NCBI GenBank assembly: GCA_003344405.1
Contig: NOWV01000033.1
Coordinates: 62,001-126,000, forward strand
DNA from: Trichoplax sp. H2
Taxonomy: Eukaryota > Placozoa > Uniplacotomia > Trichoplacea
DNA: 64,000 nt
Direction: 5' to 3'
Positions 37,940 to 52,900 of this stretch are shown here, piece after piece (the stretch's first letter is position 1; each line of letters opens with the position of its first letter). The notes beneath the pieces were generated by a model. That model saw nothing but the letters and a program-made list of their open reading frames with translations, was not told the origin of the DNA and made no database searches. Made by a program: the position numbers and the translations under genes.

Positions 37940-39180
37940 CTTTAGCTCTTGCCTTGGATTGAAACAACTCCTATTCTCGATGCTATTTCCAAATGGAAAG
38001 ATCATCATCAGAATAGCAACGACACGCAGTAAAGTTAAAAAAAAAAATCCATCTTATTACTGTGCCAGTATATCCACGATGTACAATTGGAAAGTTCTAA
38101 TTTCAATCTCAATATCGTGGATAACCTGGGCGATTGGCCTGCTCTCCTAACGTAATATCTTGTCATCCAATCATGGCCACATTCGACGACTTTGATTTCA
38201 ATCTTGGATGAAAACCACTCCCATTGTCGATGTACTATCCAAATGGAGTAAAACTAAAATAATCCATCAAATTATATCCATGATGTCCATTTCATCATTC
38301 CTCATTTCGATCTCTATATCGTAGATAATTTAACATCATTGACTTGTTATGCAATATTTTATGATCAAATTATGGCCATTACTCGATGCCTTTGATTTCA
38401 ATCTTGGATTGAAATAGCTCCTCTTGGCTATTTCTAAATTGATCCATCACATCAACAATAGTAGTAACATGCGGTACTGTAGGAATAAAAAGCCCATCTA
38501 CGATGCAAAATTCATCATGTTTTTGATATCTCTGTATTGTAGATAGTCTAACGTTATTAATTTGATCTTGTAACGTAATATTATGTTATCAAAGCATGGC
38601 CATTATTCGATGCCCTTGATTTCAATCTTAGATTGAAACGGTTGAAACAGTCCCTATCCTCATTGCTATTCTAAATTGATCGATCAAATCAACAGTAGTA
38701 GCAACGTACAGTAGGAATATAAAATCCATCTAGATGTGGATAGTCTAACGTTATTAATTTGATCTTGTAACGTAATGTCATGTTATCAAATCAGAGCCAG
38801 TCTTTCGACGCCTTTGATTTCAATCTTAGATTGAAACAGTTGCTAACCCTCATTGATATTTCTAAATTGATCGATCGCATCGACAATAGCAGCAACGTGC
38901 AGTGGGAATAAAAAGCCCATCGACGATGTAAAATTCATCCTGTTTTGATAACTCTACATTGTGGATAGTCTAACGTTATTTGATTTGATCTTGTAACGTA
39001 ATATCTTATTATTAAATCAGGGCCATTATTCGACGCCTTTGATTTCAATCTTAGATTGAAATAGCTCCTATTCTCTTTGCTATTTCTATATTGATCGATC
39101 ACGTCAACAATAGCAGCGACATACAGTAGGAATAAAAAATTAATGGCCATGATTCGACGCCTTTGCCATTGCCCTCAGCA
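37940..39180. repeat. tandem array of ~200-245 bp units, each with a short hairpin
   Basis: At least five further units follow a first partial one. The marker TTTCAATCTTAGATTGAAA, or a variant, occurs near 37952 (partial), 38197, 38396, 38618, 38817 and 39041. The marker has 9 bp complementary arms around one base. Units also share TTCGACGCCTTTG, AACGTTATT, CTTGTAACGTAAT, a TTGATCGATC-like block and a CAACAATAGCAGC block. The array lies 0.5 kb upstream of ANKRD16. Confidence 0.8.
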
Positions 39181-39701
39181 ATAAAAATCTTAATCTAGCA
39201 GTGGCTAGACAACGTACAACTAGTAAAGTAGCCAAAATGATTTTTATCATTGAGTAATAGATTGTTTAAACTTAACACTACTATTCCATGTTGTTGTACT
39301 GTATTAACAATTATCTATTTCATCTAAAAATTACTACTACTCACTCACGCCCTGGACATGTAAAGCTGAAACAAGCTCTGTAGTCCTTCCTCCAATGTCC
39401 CTATTAGCGTACTCAATTTAATCCACTTTAATGATCGGGCGATTCTAGAGACACGGATGTCATAAGCTTGACATCTACTCTTCTACTAAATCCAACCCCA
39501 TGTCAATTATACTACATGGAATTGATTTTTAATCCAAGATGGAAGTAATCACTAATTAGAGTTACTAAATTATTGAAATCGTCATGATTTATTAATTGCA
39601 ATGAATCAACGTACTCCAATTTGTACTTAATCCCATGATCAATTCAAGACTAATTGACAATCTCAACCTTGTACCATAGGAACCATTTTAAAAAGATTAA
39701 A

Positions 39702-42620
39702 ATGCAAGTTGATGGTGAAAGTTTTATGAAATATGTCCAAGATAACAACATCACTGCTATCCAAACTATCTTAGCCAATGCTCAAAATAGTAAAAAGTTG
39801 CTATCTTACAAAAGAAAGAAATCGGGTGATACTCCAATGATTATAGCAAGTCGATGTGGTCATTTACAACTAATGCAGTTGTTCTATCATGGCTATGGTG
39901 TTCCATTTACTGAAATGAACAACGATAATAAACAGCCACTCCATGAAGCTGCCCAATTTGAGCATACACTTTGCGTTCGTTTCATGCTACAATATGGTGC
40001 CGATGTTAATAGTTTAAAGCGAGCAGATTGGTAAGTAAATGGAATAGATGACATCAATGGTGATGCTGTATAATAGCCATATTTTCTCATACAGATTACT
40101 TTAGATAATGTTAAAGCTTATTGAGTCATCGAACAGATGATATCGAGAATAATTAACCGCGCTTTCTTCTACCGACTGATTTAACCTACGATTAGCTTAA
40201 AATGTTACAGTTAATAATAATGGTCTGTCTATCTAATTTCTATCACCTACAGCGGTATTACATCAGTTGTAATGGCTCATTGTCCTACTAGTTATTCGTA
40301 AAATATAATAACTAAAATTAGCGATTAGGTATAAACTTTACTTAGCTAAAGAAATGGTAAAACATTCTCTTCAAGATACTAGCCAACTCATTACAACATC
40401 AGTTTCAGGAATGTTTTATATACGAGTATACAGTATATATGGGGGACTATTTAGAAGAGTATAATGCATCTTTATTGAAAATTGGATTAGCTGATAACTC
40501 GTCCTCTCATTCATTGCCAACCCTTATAGTCAGTATAATCGTTAACGTCGTATTAACTAACAAATTACTAGCAAAAACATCCGTGGCCATAAAAACGTGT
40601 AAACCCTACATAAACGAAGCGTAGAACTTGTATCGGCCCGTCAAAAATTAAGCTGTAATAAGTAACTCAAGGTGTAGATATTCAAATTTTAAAGAGCTTT
40701 TGTCAAGGATGGTGTTTTGCGACAACTTTACAACAAAATTTACCTCTAAGTTCAACCGCAGTTATCAATAATTTCGTGCGATTGTATCCTACAGTTGCTT
40801 CATGACGAAACGTTAAAATTATTTAAATGTTTAACGTTTTTTAAAAATCAACTAGGACACCTTTGATGCTGGCATGTACCAAACAAAACATAGATACTAT
40901 AAAAACTCTAATTGAATATCATGCGGATACAAAAATGGTCAACAAAGATAAATGGAATTGTTTCCATATTGCTTGCAGGTGCTTAATTTTCAATTGTTAA
41001 TAATTGATTTTAGGGCCGGTAGTGTAAAATATCTCAGATAAATACTTTAATCGCAGATTTGATGCTCTTTACAGTTAAGATTTTTATTGTGCACATTTGT
41101 AACAATTAACTCAAGACTTTTCACTGTCTATATGGAATAAGCAATTATATCCTTGAAATAAGGTTATATCGTTAGATATGTCGCCACCACAAATTAACTA
41201 ATGAAATAATTTGTTTTGGGATATACTTATTCTTAGGGAAGGTAATCCTGACATTATAAATTACTTACTAGATGTTGATAATCGCATATGGCAAAATACC
41301 AGTAACAATGGCAGAACTCCTTTACATACGGCAGGTATGCTAATGATTGCGGTGAAGTTTATAATATATGATAATTACCATAAGAACGGAACTAGTTTAA
41401 TTTAAAAATTGCTCTCCTTTATCCTTATATTTCATGACTTATAATTTGTAATCGTAGCTCTTCACGGAAACCTCGAAATTGTTAAAATCCTCTTGGATAG
41501 GTAAAATAAGTATAAATAAAGATTTTGGTAAAGTGTATATATAATATTTAGGATATCTGTAATGATAAAATCTTTTAGTATAATTGGCGAAAGTTTACAA
41601 TTTTAGCAAAATGTATTAAAATAATTTCTGTACCATAACCGTCGATAACAGGTGTAGCTATCCAATTGATATAGCTGATCGTTGCGGTACCACACCATTT
41701 ATGGATGCAATTAAAGGCGATCATGTTAATTTAGCCAGAACACTCGCACAGGATTATCAGGTCAGCCAGAACAAGATGCAGTTTACTGTAATATCGTTAT
41801 ACTGTACATCCTACAATTTCCTGATGTGCAATTGGTATTGACTTATCAGGCAGATAAACATGCTACTGATAACATGGGTAGAGAAGCTATTCATCTAGCA
41901 GCACATACTGGAGCAATTAGATCGATTCATTTTCTTCATAGTGAATTACGTATTGCTATTAATACTTTAACCAAATGTGGCAAGACAGCTTTACATTGTG
42001 CTGCTAAGGTTAGATTTATTTTGATGTTGTTACCATGTAATGCAGTACTAAGATGTATTAATACTTCACTCAAATTTGAAAGTAAAGAACAGTAAAATAA
42101 ACAGTTTTAGAAACGGTCCTCCAATTGACAACCCATTTTACGAGAATTCTCTTCAACTTGATTTTAAATTAGGACGGTCAACTTGAATGCATCGAGAATT
42201 TAATCTTGTTAGGTATTAAAATCAATGCTCAAGATCATCGAGGCCATACAGGTATATTTAGTAAGATTACTAGAAGTTCGGAATTGGGCCTTGTGCAATT
42301 TTTTTACATTTATCGTATGAATGTAATTACCTCGTACTAAGATATTCAACTGTGAAATAATTTCTACCCTTTATGATAGGATAGTCCACTTTATGCGTAA
42401 TGCTTTTTATCATATTCGTACGTATTTATTTGTGGCACGAATGTTTTATGTCTTAATTATAGCGCTTCACATGGCTGCTGCCGGTGGTTATGCTTCATTA
42501 ATTTCAATACTAGTCCATGACTTTGGAGCTATTGATCTACCCAATTTTGTTGGCGTAACTGCTGAACAGTTATCCAGAAATGAAGTAGTACGAATGAGTT
42601 TTAACTCTCCAATTGTGTAG
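39702..42620 (+). CDS. ANKRD16: ankyrin repeat protein ANKRD16
   Basis: Soluble protein built almost entirely of ankyrin repeats. In mouse, ANKRD16 binds alanyl-tRNA synthetase and captures misactivated serine; that role here is inferred by orthology. Eight exons: 39702-40030, 40856-40978, 41237-41334, 41458-41500, 41652-41760, 41850-42008, 42173-42251, 42463-42620. All GT-AG phases agree, giving 365 residues against about 361 in human. Diagnostic stretches in order: KQPLHEAAQFEHTLCVRFML, ADWTPLMLACTKQN, NKDKWNCFHIACREGNPDI, GRTPLHTAALHGNLEIVKIL, TPFMDAIKGDH, REAIHLAAHTGAIRSIHFL, GKTALHCAAK, TALHMAAAGGY. An ATG 48 bp upstream in the same frame exists, but the one at 39702 fits the family length. 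Confidence 0.95.
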
Positions 42621-43944
42621 TGTAGTACACTATCCATCATACTTTAAGAGCATTATTTATGTAAATTGAATGATCTTGCCAGTTTCTATAATTCCTTATA
42701 ATTTTTAATCTTTGCTAAAAACATAAGATATAGTTTCTACGTTTTGTGAAAACATTAGTATGTATGTAACCCTAAATGAGACTACAAGATCTCAGATAAT
42801 CTAGTACAACCAACGATTCGAAGATCGAATAACGATCACTGCACTTATAAAGTCTAAAAATATGCCAACTACAATATATCATTATCAATTAGTACCACTA
42901 CTAGCAGGACTATGTTATCAAAACTTAATACTATTTCAATTTTTGGTCCTAATACTATTCTATATGTACAATTTACTGTATTTGCTTATGTTGATGAAAG
43001 TAATATACCTATTCTTACTCTATCATGTTAAGGATGCGAATCTTGAACATTACATTACGATTTCTTTCCATTCGATCCGAATTACGTACACCTACATATA
43101 CGCATATGTGTCAGTACATGCATGTAGTAGCGACAGTGGTAAAGAAATTTGAACTATATTGAATTAATGTGGAATGTACATTATATAGCAATCATTACGC
43201 TGATTCTAGCTTCAAACAAGTATTAATTACTGAATGCATACCAACGGAAATACTTGCACTATCAATTATTTTAATTGTTGAATACTAATCCTGTTTTTAC
43301 CCACTAGATAGGAATGCAGTAATTAACTCACTTACCAATCATACTATTTCGACGATTGTTCAGGGATAGTTGTGTATTTACTCATGACAAGATACTGCGA
43401 CCACTCTGTTAGACTTTGATGCTATTTTACTGTATATTCTAATTGGTACTTGATGCTTATATCACTACACCATGATTGGCTATGTCTGTTTATTTTGTAG
43501 CTTAGCCAATTTTCTTTCAAATATTAAGCAATCACCTGATATATATTTTTAATATTAAAAATAATAAAGCAGCATTGATTGCATTACTTGCTTCCTACAC
43601 AGCTATCCAATTTATTCCTATACGGTGAAAGGGAGGGATTATAATTATGAGAGAAAGTTATTTGATACATGATGTATAGTTACAAGAGGTACTAAGACTT
43701 TACATACTTACGTTAAATATAAATTTTATCGGTAATGAGAATTCCTGAACCTATGCTAGAGTTATTGATTCGCCTCCGTAATTGTTTTCATATATGACGC
43801 AAGCAAATCCAGGGGTAACTTGTACCATCATCTCCATTTTTACACACTATAACTAGCACAGCAAGTTTACGTTATAATTCTATTCAACGTTGATAATATA
43901 ATCCGTTCATTTAGTTCCAGACACTCATTCCTTGGCAAGATATT

Positions 43945-46900
43945 ATGTTGGGGTATACTTTGAGTATTATATTTGCAGTTTCTGTAATTTGGCTCTGTCA
44001 GCCTGCACAGGTAAATGGAAAAGTAACTCACAAAAATTCTTCTACCCATGATTTTAATTTTTGTTTACAGCTGTACTTAAGCATTGTAGCATTATTTGTT
44101 TGAAGTATCTATTCGATTTTGACCTTATTATGTCCGCCATTTTCATTTTTAACTGTATAAAATAAGACTATGTATAGTATTGCCATAACACCTGATGAAA
44201 TTTCTGACTTGATTGATTATGAAATGTAACGATCGGCTGTGTCAATATAAATTTTACTCTTGAATATTGTAGACTTCCAACGACCGATACTAACTATAAA
44301 TTTGATTTCAATTGAACTGACTATAGTAGTAGCTATAGATCAATTTAGCCCATTTCAAAGATATCCTTATAACTGCCGTTACTGTATTTTATAATTCTTC
44401 AGACCAAAAACGACTAAACGTTGAAGCAAATTATAATTTAATGTCTAAGACATGATTTAAAGATGCTTAGAACATAATAATATTACTCTATTAATTAAGG
44501 AAAGCTTGCTGGTTTATTGAATAGGGTCTGTTTGATCAGATTTCAATTCTACCGATCTTACGGTGTGAATATCGAACAGCGCATTATTTTCGGGAAAATC
44601 GAAGTAATCTACTTCATGAAATTTTAGTGTATCTAATCCCTCAGTTTTGAAATAGGACTTTAGAATGATCTAATTTCAAAAGCAGTAAATATATAATTTA
44701 ACGGCAATGCGTTATCTTTGAGAAGGGTAGATGAATCTAATATATAATATATTGCTTTCACACATTATGAAATTTGCATGAATTACAACTTATTCGATCT
44801 AACTAATGAGGACATCAAGCGTGTTGTTTTAGAGAAAGTCAAAAGTAACCTATTTTATTTATAACACTATCTTATCAATGAATGAAAAAGTCTGCTAGTT
44901 TATTAGATGTCACTCTTTATCAAATCTCAAGGATACCTAAGACATAATTAATGAAAGTGCACTATTTTAGAGAAGGAATAGATAATCTATGACCTAAACT
45001 AACATTAGTCCTACAATTTTGTGACAACTTCTAGTTTACTCATTGTAGCTTTAAGTTTGATTGAAACTTCGAGAGTATCAATATATTATTTTGGAGATGC
45101 AGCATAACTGATTTTGCAAATAATATTACCCTACTAACTAATGAACGTTTACCGGTTTGTTAATCATGACTTTGGTTTGTTCTAATTGCAAGGTAGTAAT
45201 AAGAATGTGATTGAACAAAATCTTTACTATGGGGAAGAAAGTTTAACCTATTAGATAGAATATTACTTTATCAAATTATAAAACTTCCTCTTTATTGATT
45301 ATAGCTTTAGTATGATTACATTTAAAGGAAGTATAAGTTTCTTACTAATTTATAAGATCCTAGAAATTAAACTAACTAATGCAGCTTAAAGGGTTGTCGC
45401 GGCATACCTCTCACAACAATCGTTTTCCGCTTTACATTTTTCTTTATGGTAATCTCGAAAAATGCAATTAGTATGATAAAAGCTTCGAAAAAAGTTATTT
45501 TGCTTCCTAATGCCGACGATCATTTAAATTTGAAATCGTAATTTACCACAATTTAGCTGACGATATCATCATCAATCCATCGTTTTAAAACAGGCTGCAT
45601 TAAATGAACAACTTTACGCTTTTGCATGAATTTATAATCAATAATTATATGAACTGTGATGATGAATTCGCTAGTTCAATTTCCTTAAAATTAAATTACC
45701 TTAAATTTGGAATTAGATCCCGTAATCATTTGTTTAAATGTGGATTATGTTAGGTTGGTTGTCAGTCATCGCCATCGGCAAATCTTCATGGCAAAATTAC
45801 AGTTCATTTTCTTAATTATGAAAATCAGAAAGGATTAGGATGGCGTTATCCAGCCTGCAACGAAACGCAAATGAGATGTCCAAGTCAATTTCATATCTGT
45901 ATTGGCCACGCTGGAAAAAGTTGCTATCAACAGGTCATCAGCAAATTTTTCAAGACTAAAATCACAAGAGTCCCACTAGACAGTAAAAGCAACTTATCCA
46001 AAACAATTTCTAATCCATTTACCATTTCCTATTATCAACCATTACCGGTAATATAGAATTTTATTACTGGAATATTGAGCAATTGTGACATTTATGAGCC
46101 TCTAATAGAAATTTACTGAAGATACTTGAATACTTGAAATATCAGTCTAGTATAAGCCTCTCTATCATCAATCATCTAGTAATTTTTACTTGTGCCATTT
46201 TGATAGTTCTTTAACTAGGAGTTTTTCTTATTCCCAATTTATAACAGTATTAAGCAAAACTAAAAATCATAAACTTAATTTTAGTCGCATTTATATTATT
46301 CCTGTTTACGATTTTCATATCAATAAATATTCCAATTTCTACATAGCAGATATAATAAGTTGAATTACTTTTATCCAAGTTTTAAGGTGATAAAAATGCC
46401 GCTACTGTGCTAGATGCGATAATAAATATAAGATAGCATAAGAAAATTTTCATTAGTTCCGAATTAACTAATTTAAAACCTTTACTTGGTCTTATATTTA
46501 TCGATTTGTCTATTCTGTTCCATTATTGAGAAATTGAATTCTATGATGGTTCTACAGATTTTCTCAATATCACTTTTAGTCATGCATAAAAAGAAATATT
46601 GATATAATTCGTATAAACTTGTCAGCTAAATCATAACATGAATCTACAAAATCGTTACTAACACCTCTACTTATATTGAAAACTTGTCTTTCATTTCATC
46701 ACCATAATTAACTAAATAACTAATGAGGACTTAACACTTACCTATCTCTATCATGATAAGAAATAATGATAAATTTAAAATCGCTTGTATACTTATTTTG
46801 TCATTTAGGAGAACTTGAGTGTCCATGTTGAGGTTTTCGATAGAGTGAATAAGAACTTAAACCACGTAGATAGGATCAATTCCAGTGTTTCCGTCGAAGC

Positions 46901-49900
46901 CAACAGCACCCAAACTTATAAATTGCTAGGTACAAGGCCTGCATTACCTGTGTCAGCATTGACTATCAGTTTTCAGTATCAGTGCGATTCAAATTGGACT
47001 GGTCAATACTGTGAATCAGGTAAGTTAATGGGCAATATACAATATAATTCTTTATAGACTGTATATCAATTTTTGCAGTCCAAGCTCAAGCTATCTACTG
47101 ATGAATTTTTAGTAATTAAGCTGAATTATATCCAGTAGTACCTAAACTTTATTAAATAAATATTACCGTATAGAACTGGTTTAAGCAATATCTAATAACT
47201 GCCAAAAAGGTACACTCTTCCATTTATTGCCGTCAATTTGATAGGACTTACTTTGCACGAAAAAAACTTTACTTCAATAAAAGACATTACTGTATTAATT
47301 CAATCTAATTACTAGCCATTTTATAGCAATATACAATAGAGCATGCCACGATTACTTTTGTAACTCTCTTGTTCTTCACGATCATCATATAATGGCTATC
47401 TTATAATGCAACTGTTGACGTAATTTCTTGTCTAATTTATTATTCTAATTGACGTTTAATACTTATCTCCCTTTTATTATAGCTGTTTGCGCTCCAGATT
47501 GCAATCTTAGTCATGCACACTGTAATAACAAGCCCGGGCAATGCATGTAAATATCAGCAATTCTGACAGATCTTGCGTTTAAGATGATATTTTAACTTAT
47601 TTACTTTTCAAATTATCCAACTATTACTATCAACTTGCATTTCTAGTTTATAATATTTGTAACACTAGCATTAATGCTTGGTCGAAGGCATAAATTGCAA
47701 ATTTTAAAAGTGGAAATAATCAAATATCAATTATCACAATTATCCTTAATAGACTAATTATACCATTGCCATTACCATTACTGTACTCATTGAAAATAAT
47801 GTCTAGGTTTTATGAGAGTTTATTTTATAGTGCTCTTTCGAATATAATTACGATTGATCAAATTCTGTCTTCAAATATATAAACGATGAATATCATAAAT
47901 AGATGCAATGATTACTGGAAAGGCCCAAATTGTTCTGAATGTGTTAAAGCGATTGACTGTTCAGGTAGATAAATATAAAGTATCAATTACTGTAGTCTCG
48001 AAAGAAGGAAATGGTAGATTTTTAGTCTAAATTGACAAATACGGTATAGTAATAAGGTAAGCAAGTTTTGATGTCCATTTTAATTTGAAGAGAATGGTAT
48101 GTGTGTCAATGGAGGAGATTGCGTTTGCAAAGCTAACTGGGGTGGAAAGAAATGCAATAAAGGTATGCACTGAATCAACCGATATGGTATTGATATATGA
48201 ATTAAAACAACGATAAATTATAACTACACCTGAGATATTTTTGTCTTTTAATTTAATGTTGATACAAATGCAATTAGTCTTCTGATCACTTTATTACTTA
48301 TTTTATGAATTATTTAATAATCACACAGACTTAAATCCGTGTCGCAATCAACCATGCGGAAGATATGGCAATTGTTCAATTACCGGATCAGTTCAGAATC
48401 CATTTAATTGTAGTTGCGAAAATCAATATGCTGGAGATCGATGTCAATATCGTAAGAGCAAGTAGATTAGATACGTTAATTCGAGCCAGATTATATAACC
48501 CACTATCTAGCCATCATACTAAAATATCAGCGTTGTTAGTTTAGTATCAATTATCACCGGAAAACAATAATCAACTGTAGGAGTACTTATCTCATTAGAC
48601 AGTATGATTCGGATTATGATGATATTGTATATATGTCGTAGAGGTATAATAAGAGATTTTAACTGAGATTCAGCATTTATTAGCCTGAAATATAATCGAT
48701 TAGAGTACTGTTTTATCTGTAGTGCATTCAATGATACATGTATAATTGAAGTAAATTTTAGTTTATCTTTATACATATATATAAGAAACTAATTTTAGCA
48801 ATAGAATAAGATGCTAAGTATATTCATTCTTGAATATTCGTATATGCACCAATCCTATAGTGCGGCCCGATATATTGTCAACACAATCTACTTTCGACAG
48901 TATTCAACTAGAATGGTTGGACGTTAATCCTAATGTTAGCCAAGGAGTTATTGATAAGCCATCCATAGCCACCTATTACATCCTATATCGCCTGATGAAA
49001 AACAGCAATGTTGATATTCATTGCATCAAATGTTTTGCATCCAACAGTACTAGACAAACTCAATATCATCTAGTTAATCTACTGCCTGCAGTACATTATC
49101 AGATCCAAATTACAGCTATTATAGGAGCAGATTCACAACGCGCTGTAGCGATACATGGACACTGGAAAGACGCTACTACCAAAGGTAAATTGATATTCTT
49201 CCATATTCTTGATGATATTACTTTTGTACAGTTAGGTTTGCGACTTGTATATTCAACATTTTTCGCTGTATGCCATAAAGCTTGGTGATTAATATTTGAA
49301 ATAGTGCCGTGTAAATCCAAATTGTAAATAAATATTTCATAATGATGGAGAATTTAAACAAATTGTTGTTATCTTCTTGTAGCATAGACTTATCTATTCA
49401 TTATCGGTATAAGAAAAGGTTTAATTGGCTAGAATTTGAAATAAACATAGCCAAATTGTCCTGATTGTCTTACTCCATATCAGATTTTAATTACTATCAC
49501 TCTATATCGAGTCGGAAATAGATTTGTTAAGATCGATATTTCAAAGGCGTACCGTAAAATTATAAGTGAGTTTAAACTTCTTATAAAGCTAGCGGGTTGA
49601 ATAAGGCATTGAAACACTTACATTAGCAAAATAAGGCTGAATTAATCAAGATTTAAATATTTATTATCGCAGAACATAACATTTTAAAATAATTAAATAT
49701 CAATATTAGATCAATAGGATCAATATCTGATTAACGATTATTCAATGATATAGAATTATCCTATGCCATAAGACATTAGAACATATATGTAAATGAGTAC
49801 GAATGTTGAATTAAACCAAGATTGAAATCGATCATTACAAATTATATCTCGCTTGTTCATATTTAGGTCCGCCAGGTGCTCCAACAATTGTCGACATTAA

Positions 49901-52900
49901 CACAGGAAAAAATGAGGCCCATATAAAGTGGACTCTATCTGCTCAAGGTACCGGTGGATATCTTTTGCGTCAACTCAATTTTAGCGTTCAATATTGGATT
50001 CCATCTATATCTTTTAACTGGAACAGCCATGGAGATTCTTGTAATAGCTGCTGGCTTATTCCATCAGTTCGTCGCGATGGTGATGAGTATCTTCAGAATC
50101 TGCAAGCAAATACGACTTATGCTGTTAGAATTGTTGTTTCTAATCCAGCCGGTCATAATGTTAGTAGTTGGAAGGCTGTCACAACCAAAGGTAGTCCATC
50201 TAATTTTGAAATCCATCGACGCTAAATGCATCTAGTATTTCATCCGTGTTACTTTGTGTCATTTTAGACTAGCTACACTCTTCTATCACTAATTAGGTCT
50301 TCCTGATCGGGCAGAAATTTCTCAAGTAATCACAACAGGATACTCAGCAATTGTTTCTTGGCCTCGAATAAGTTATAATGGTGGCTATCAATTAAACGAT
50401 GTCACTTATAGTGTCGATTTTACTGCTGGCATTCAGAAAAATCCTGAAGCTGCTATGACATGTATTGATTGCATACATGTTACCCAATCCATGGGTTATG
50501 CCAATATTACCAATTTGGAAGGAAATACTACTTACCAGGTTCGTGTGGAGACGAAAAATCGAGCTGGCAGTAGCTTCTCACTTTGGAAGGTGATGAGAAC
50601 CAAAGGTAACCAAGATATCAATTTATATGACGTAGATCACAATTAAATTTTATCCGGATTAACTAATGAAGCAGTAATTGAAGTTCTTGCTTATTGATAA
50701 ATAGAAGCCACTTCGGTGATATACCGTAGTCACTAATGACTTAATATCATGACGGTAGTTTCTTATAACAGGGGTATAATTTTATACCATAAATTCAGGA
50801 GATTGAGTCTATATAATGAATAGTTAGAAAACTCATTAATTATCTATGGTGCTGTAAATTATAAATCCTTACATATGTACAGCATTTAAAATTATCAGAT
50901 TATACTGAATAAAATAATTTATACATCTGACTATTTATGACGGATATTATTGCACTTAATCTTGTTTTTAATTTAGGATTGCCAGGACAGCCTACTATTT
51001 TTAACATCACCATCTTCGTAAATACAGTCACAATTAATTGGATGCCGGTTGGAGATAATGGCGGCTATACATTTCAAAATATTGTCTACTATATAGAATA
51101 TTTTTCAATTGATGATTTTCCCGTACCTGCAGGAAAACAGTACCATAGGACTCGAAACACTAACAAAACTTCTCTAACATTTGTCATTTATGAAGATGCA
51201 CCTACATTTTACCTCTTTCGACTTATAGCAGTTAATCCAGCGGGCTCTAGAGCAGGCGACTGGATACGTGGTAAAATTCAAGGTAAATTTACAATTGATT
51301 CGGCAATCGATTCTATACCGGTATAAATTGAAAACTTTTTCACACTTGCTAACCGATTACATTTCATCTTTGTCTCTTGATCATTCCCTTATCCTACCGA
51401 TGCCGATCTTTTAGGATTAGAGCCATCTAAATGTGATATTGTAAGCACACGTTTAACAAATACAACAGCAACGTTATCATGGAATGCTATTACTTACAAT
51501 GGCAAATATCGCTTAAGCGAAGTAACCTACTATGCCCAATATAAGATATTTGACGGCGAAAGCGGTGATTGCACGTCGTGTACAAGTACTTCAAAGACAA
51601 CTAACACTTTTACCGAAATTATCGGATTAAATCCCGATACATTATATCGATTCCGTATTATAGCGGTTAATCCTTACGGTTATTCATCAGGCAAATTTAC
51701 CGAAGCCCGAACGAAAGGTAAGGCTATCGTATCCCTTATTCTGGTCATAACTGCAGAAATTAGGCTTGTTATGATCGCTGATGCTGATGTTTCATTTTAG
51801 CAATGATAGAGTATATGGGATAGGGAAATTTCTGCTCGTATTTCATCATTATTATCATTTCACTAAAAGTAGTGTAACATAAAAATATAAATAAAGCAAA
51901 TGTACTATTCTGCGTGATCCATTCCATCTTTAATGAAAAGTAGCTTGATTAGCTTACATTCTAGAAAAAATATTTATTTCGATGATATCGGTGCAATCGA
52001 CTATTTTTCTTCTCCGTCTTTTTCTATCGGTCTAAAAGTTATAATTCGTTATCTTTCAGCTAATCCGCCACCTAAAGAGCCGCATCATGATAATAGAATT
52101 GGTGTTTACGTTGGAATTGCAAGCGGATTAGCAGTCGCTTCCATCGCTTTATTCATTGTTGGAGTTATTCTGTATCGGCGTTACAAAAGGAAAGCTGAAA
52201 GAAGTAAGAGCTCCTAACATACCTTTTATTAATTTTCTTAATATAATATTATAATATTTCTTATTTTGAGATTTTTATTATACACGGTAACACTGTATAT
52301 TTTTACTCGGTGATCAATTTCAGCCACTTTTTCTAGCCATAGATCTGCGAAATTATTCATGCTCTTCATAATCAATCTTGCGCCTTTAACATTTTAACAT
52401 AAGATCGCTGAATAAGTAGCAGTTTAATCCTTGTTCAAATCAACATTACCCAATCCTAATCGTGGACTAGCAAAATCAACAAGTATCTAATCTCTATAAC
52501 TAGCGATTTCAGGATAGCACTTTGACCACATAACCAGCGATTGTAACGTAGTTAAACACCGTGATGATCATGTATTTGAGATAAGCTTCGTCCATAGCTT
52601 TCCTTCCATTTTATAACTCTAGCCATCATCAAGTGCCGGTAATCATCTATCATGTTCTTTCACGCCTATAACTTCTAATTTATCAATCCGTTAATGTCAC
52701 CAACAAGAATATCAGCTAATAAATAATTATCAAACTACACTTCTTGCAATAATTACAAGATCAGGCTCTGCAATTACAATTTTGTATACCTGTCAGAATC
52801 ATTATTATCATTTTCTTCTCAATTAATCCAATCTGTGTCTTAATAAATACTTAAGTTTAGATAAATAAGTAATTAATCTATCCAATTCAGACATCATTAG

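Noticed and set aside
42862-43152. 96-codon hydrophobic plus-strand frame
   Set aside because: Leu/Tyr/Ile-rich translation of AT-rich DNA with no family match. The signal-peptide exon of the next gene was found at 43945 instead.
47335-47400. Possible missing DSL exon (frame reading CHDYFCN) in the intron between 47019 and 47483
   Set aside because: Spacing of Cys and Phe does not match the DSL centre, and no donor gives a phase that joins both neighbours.
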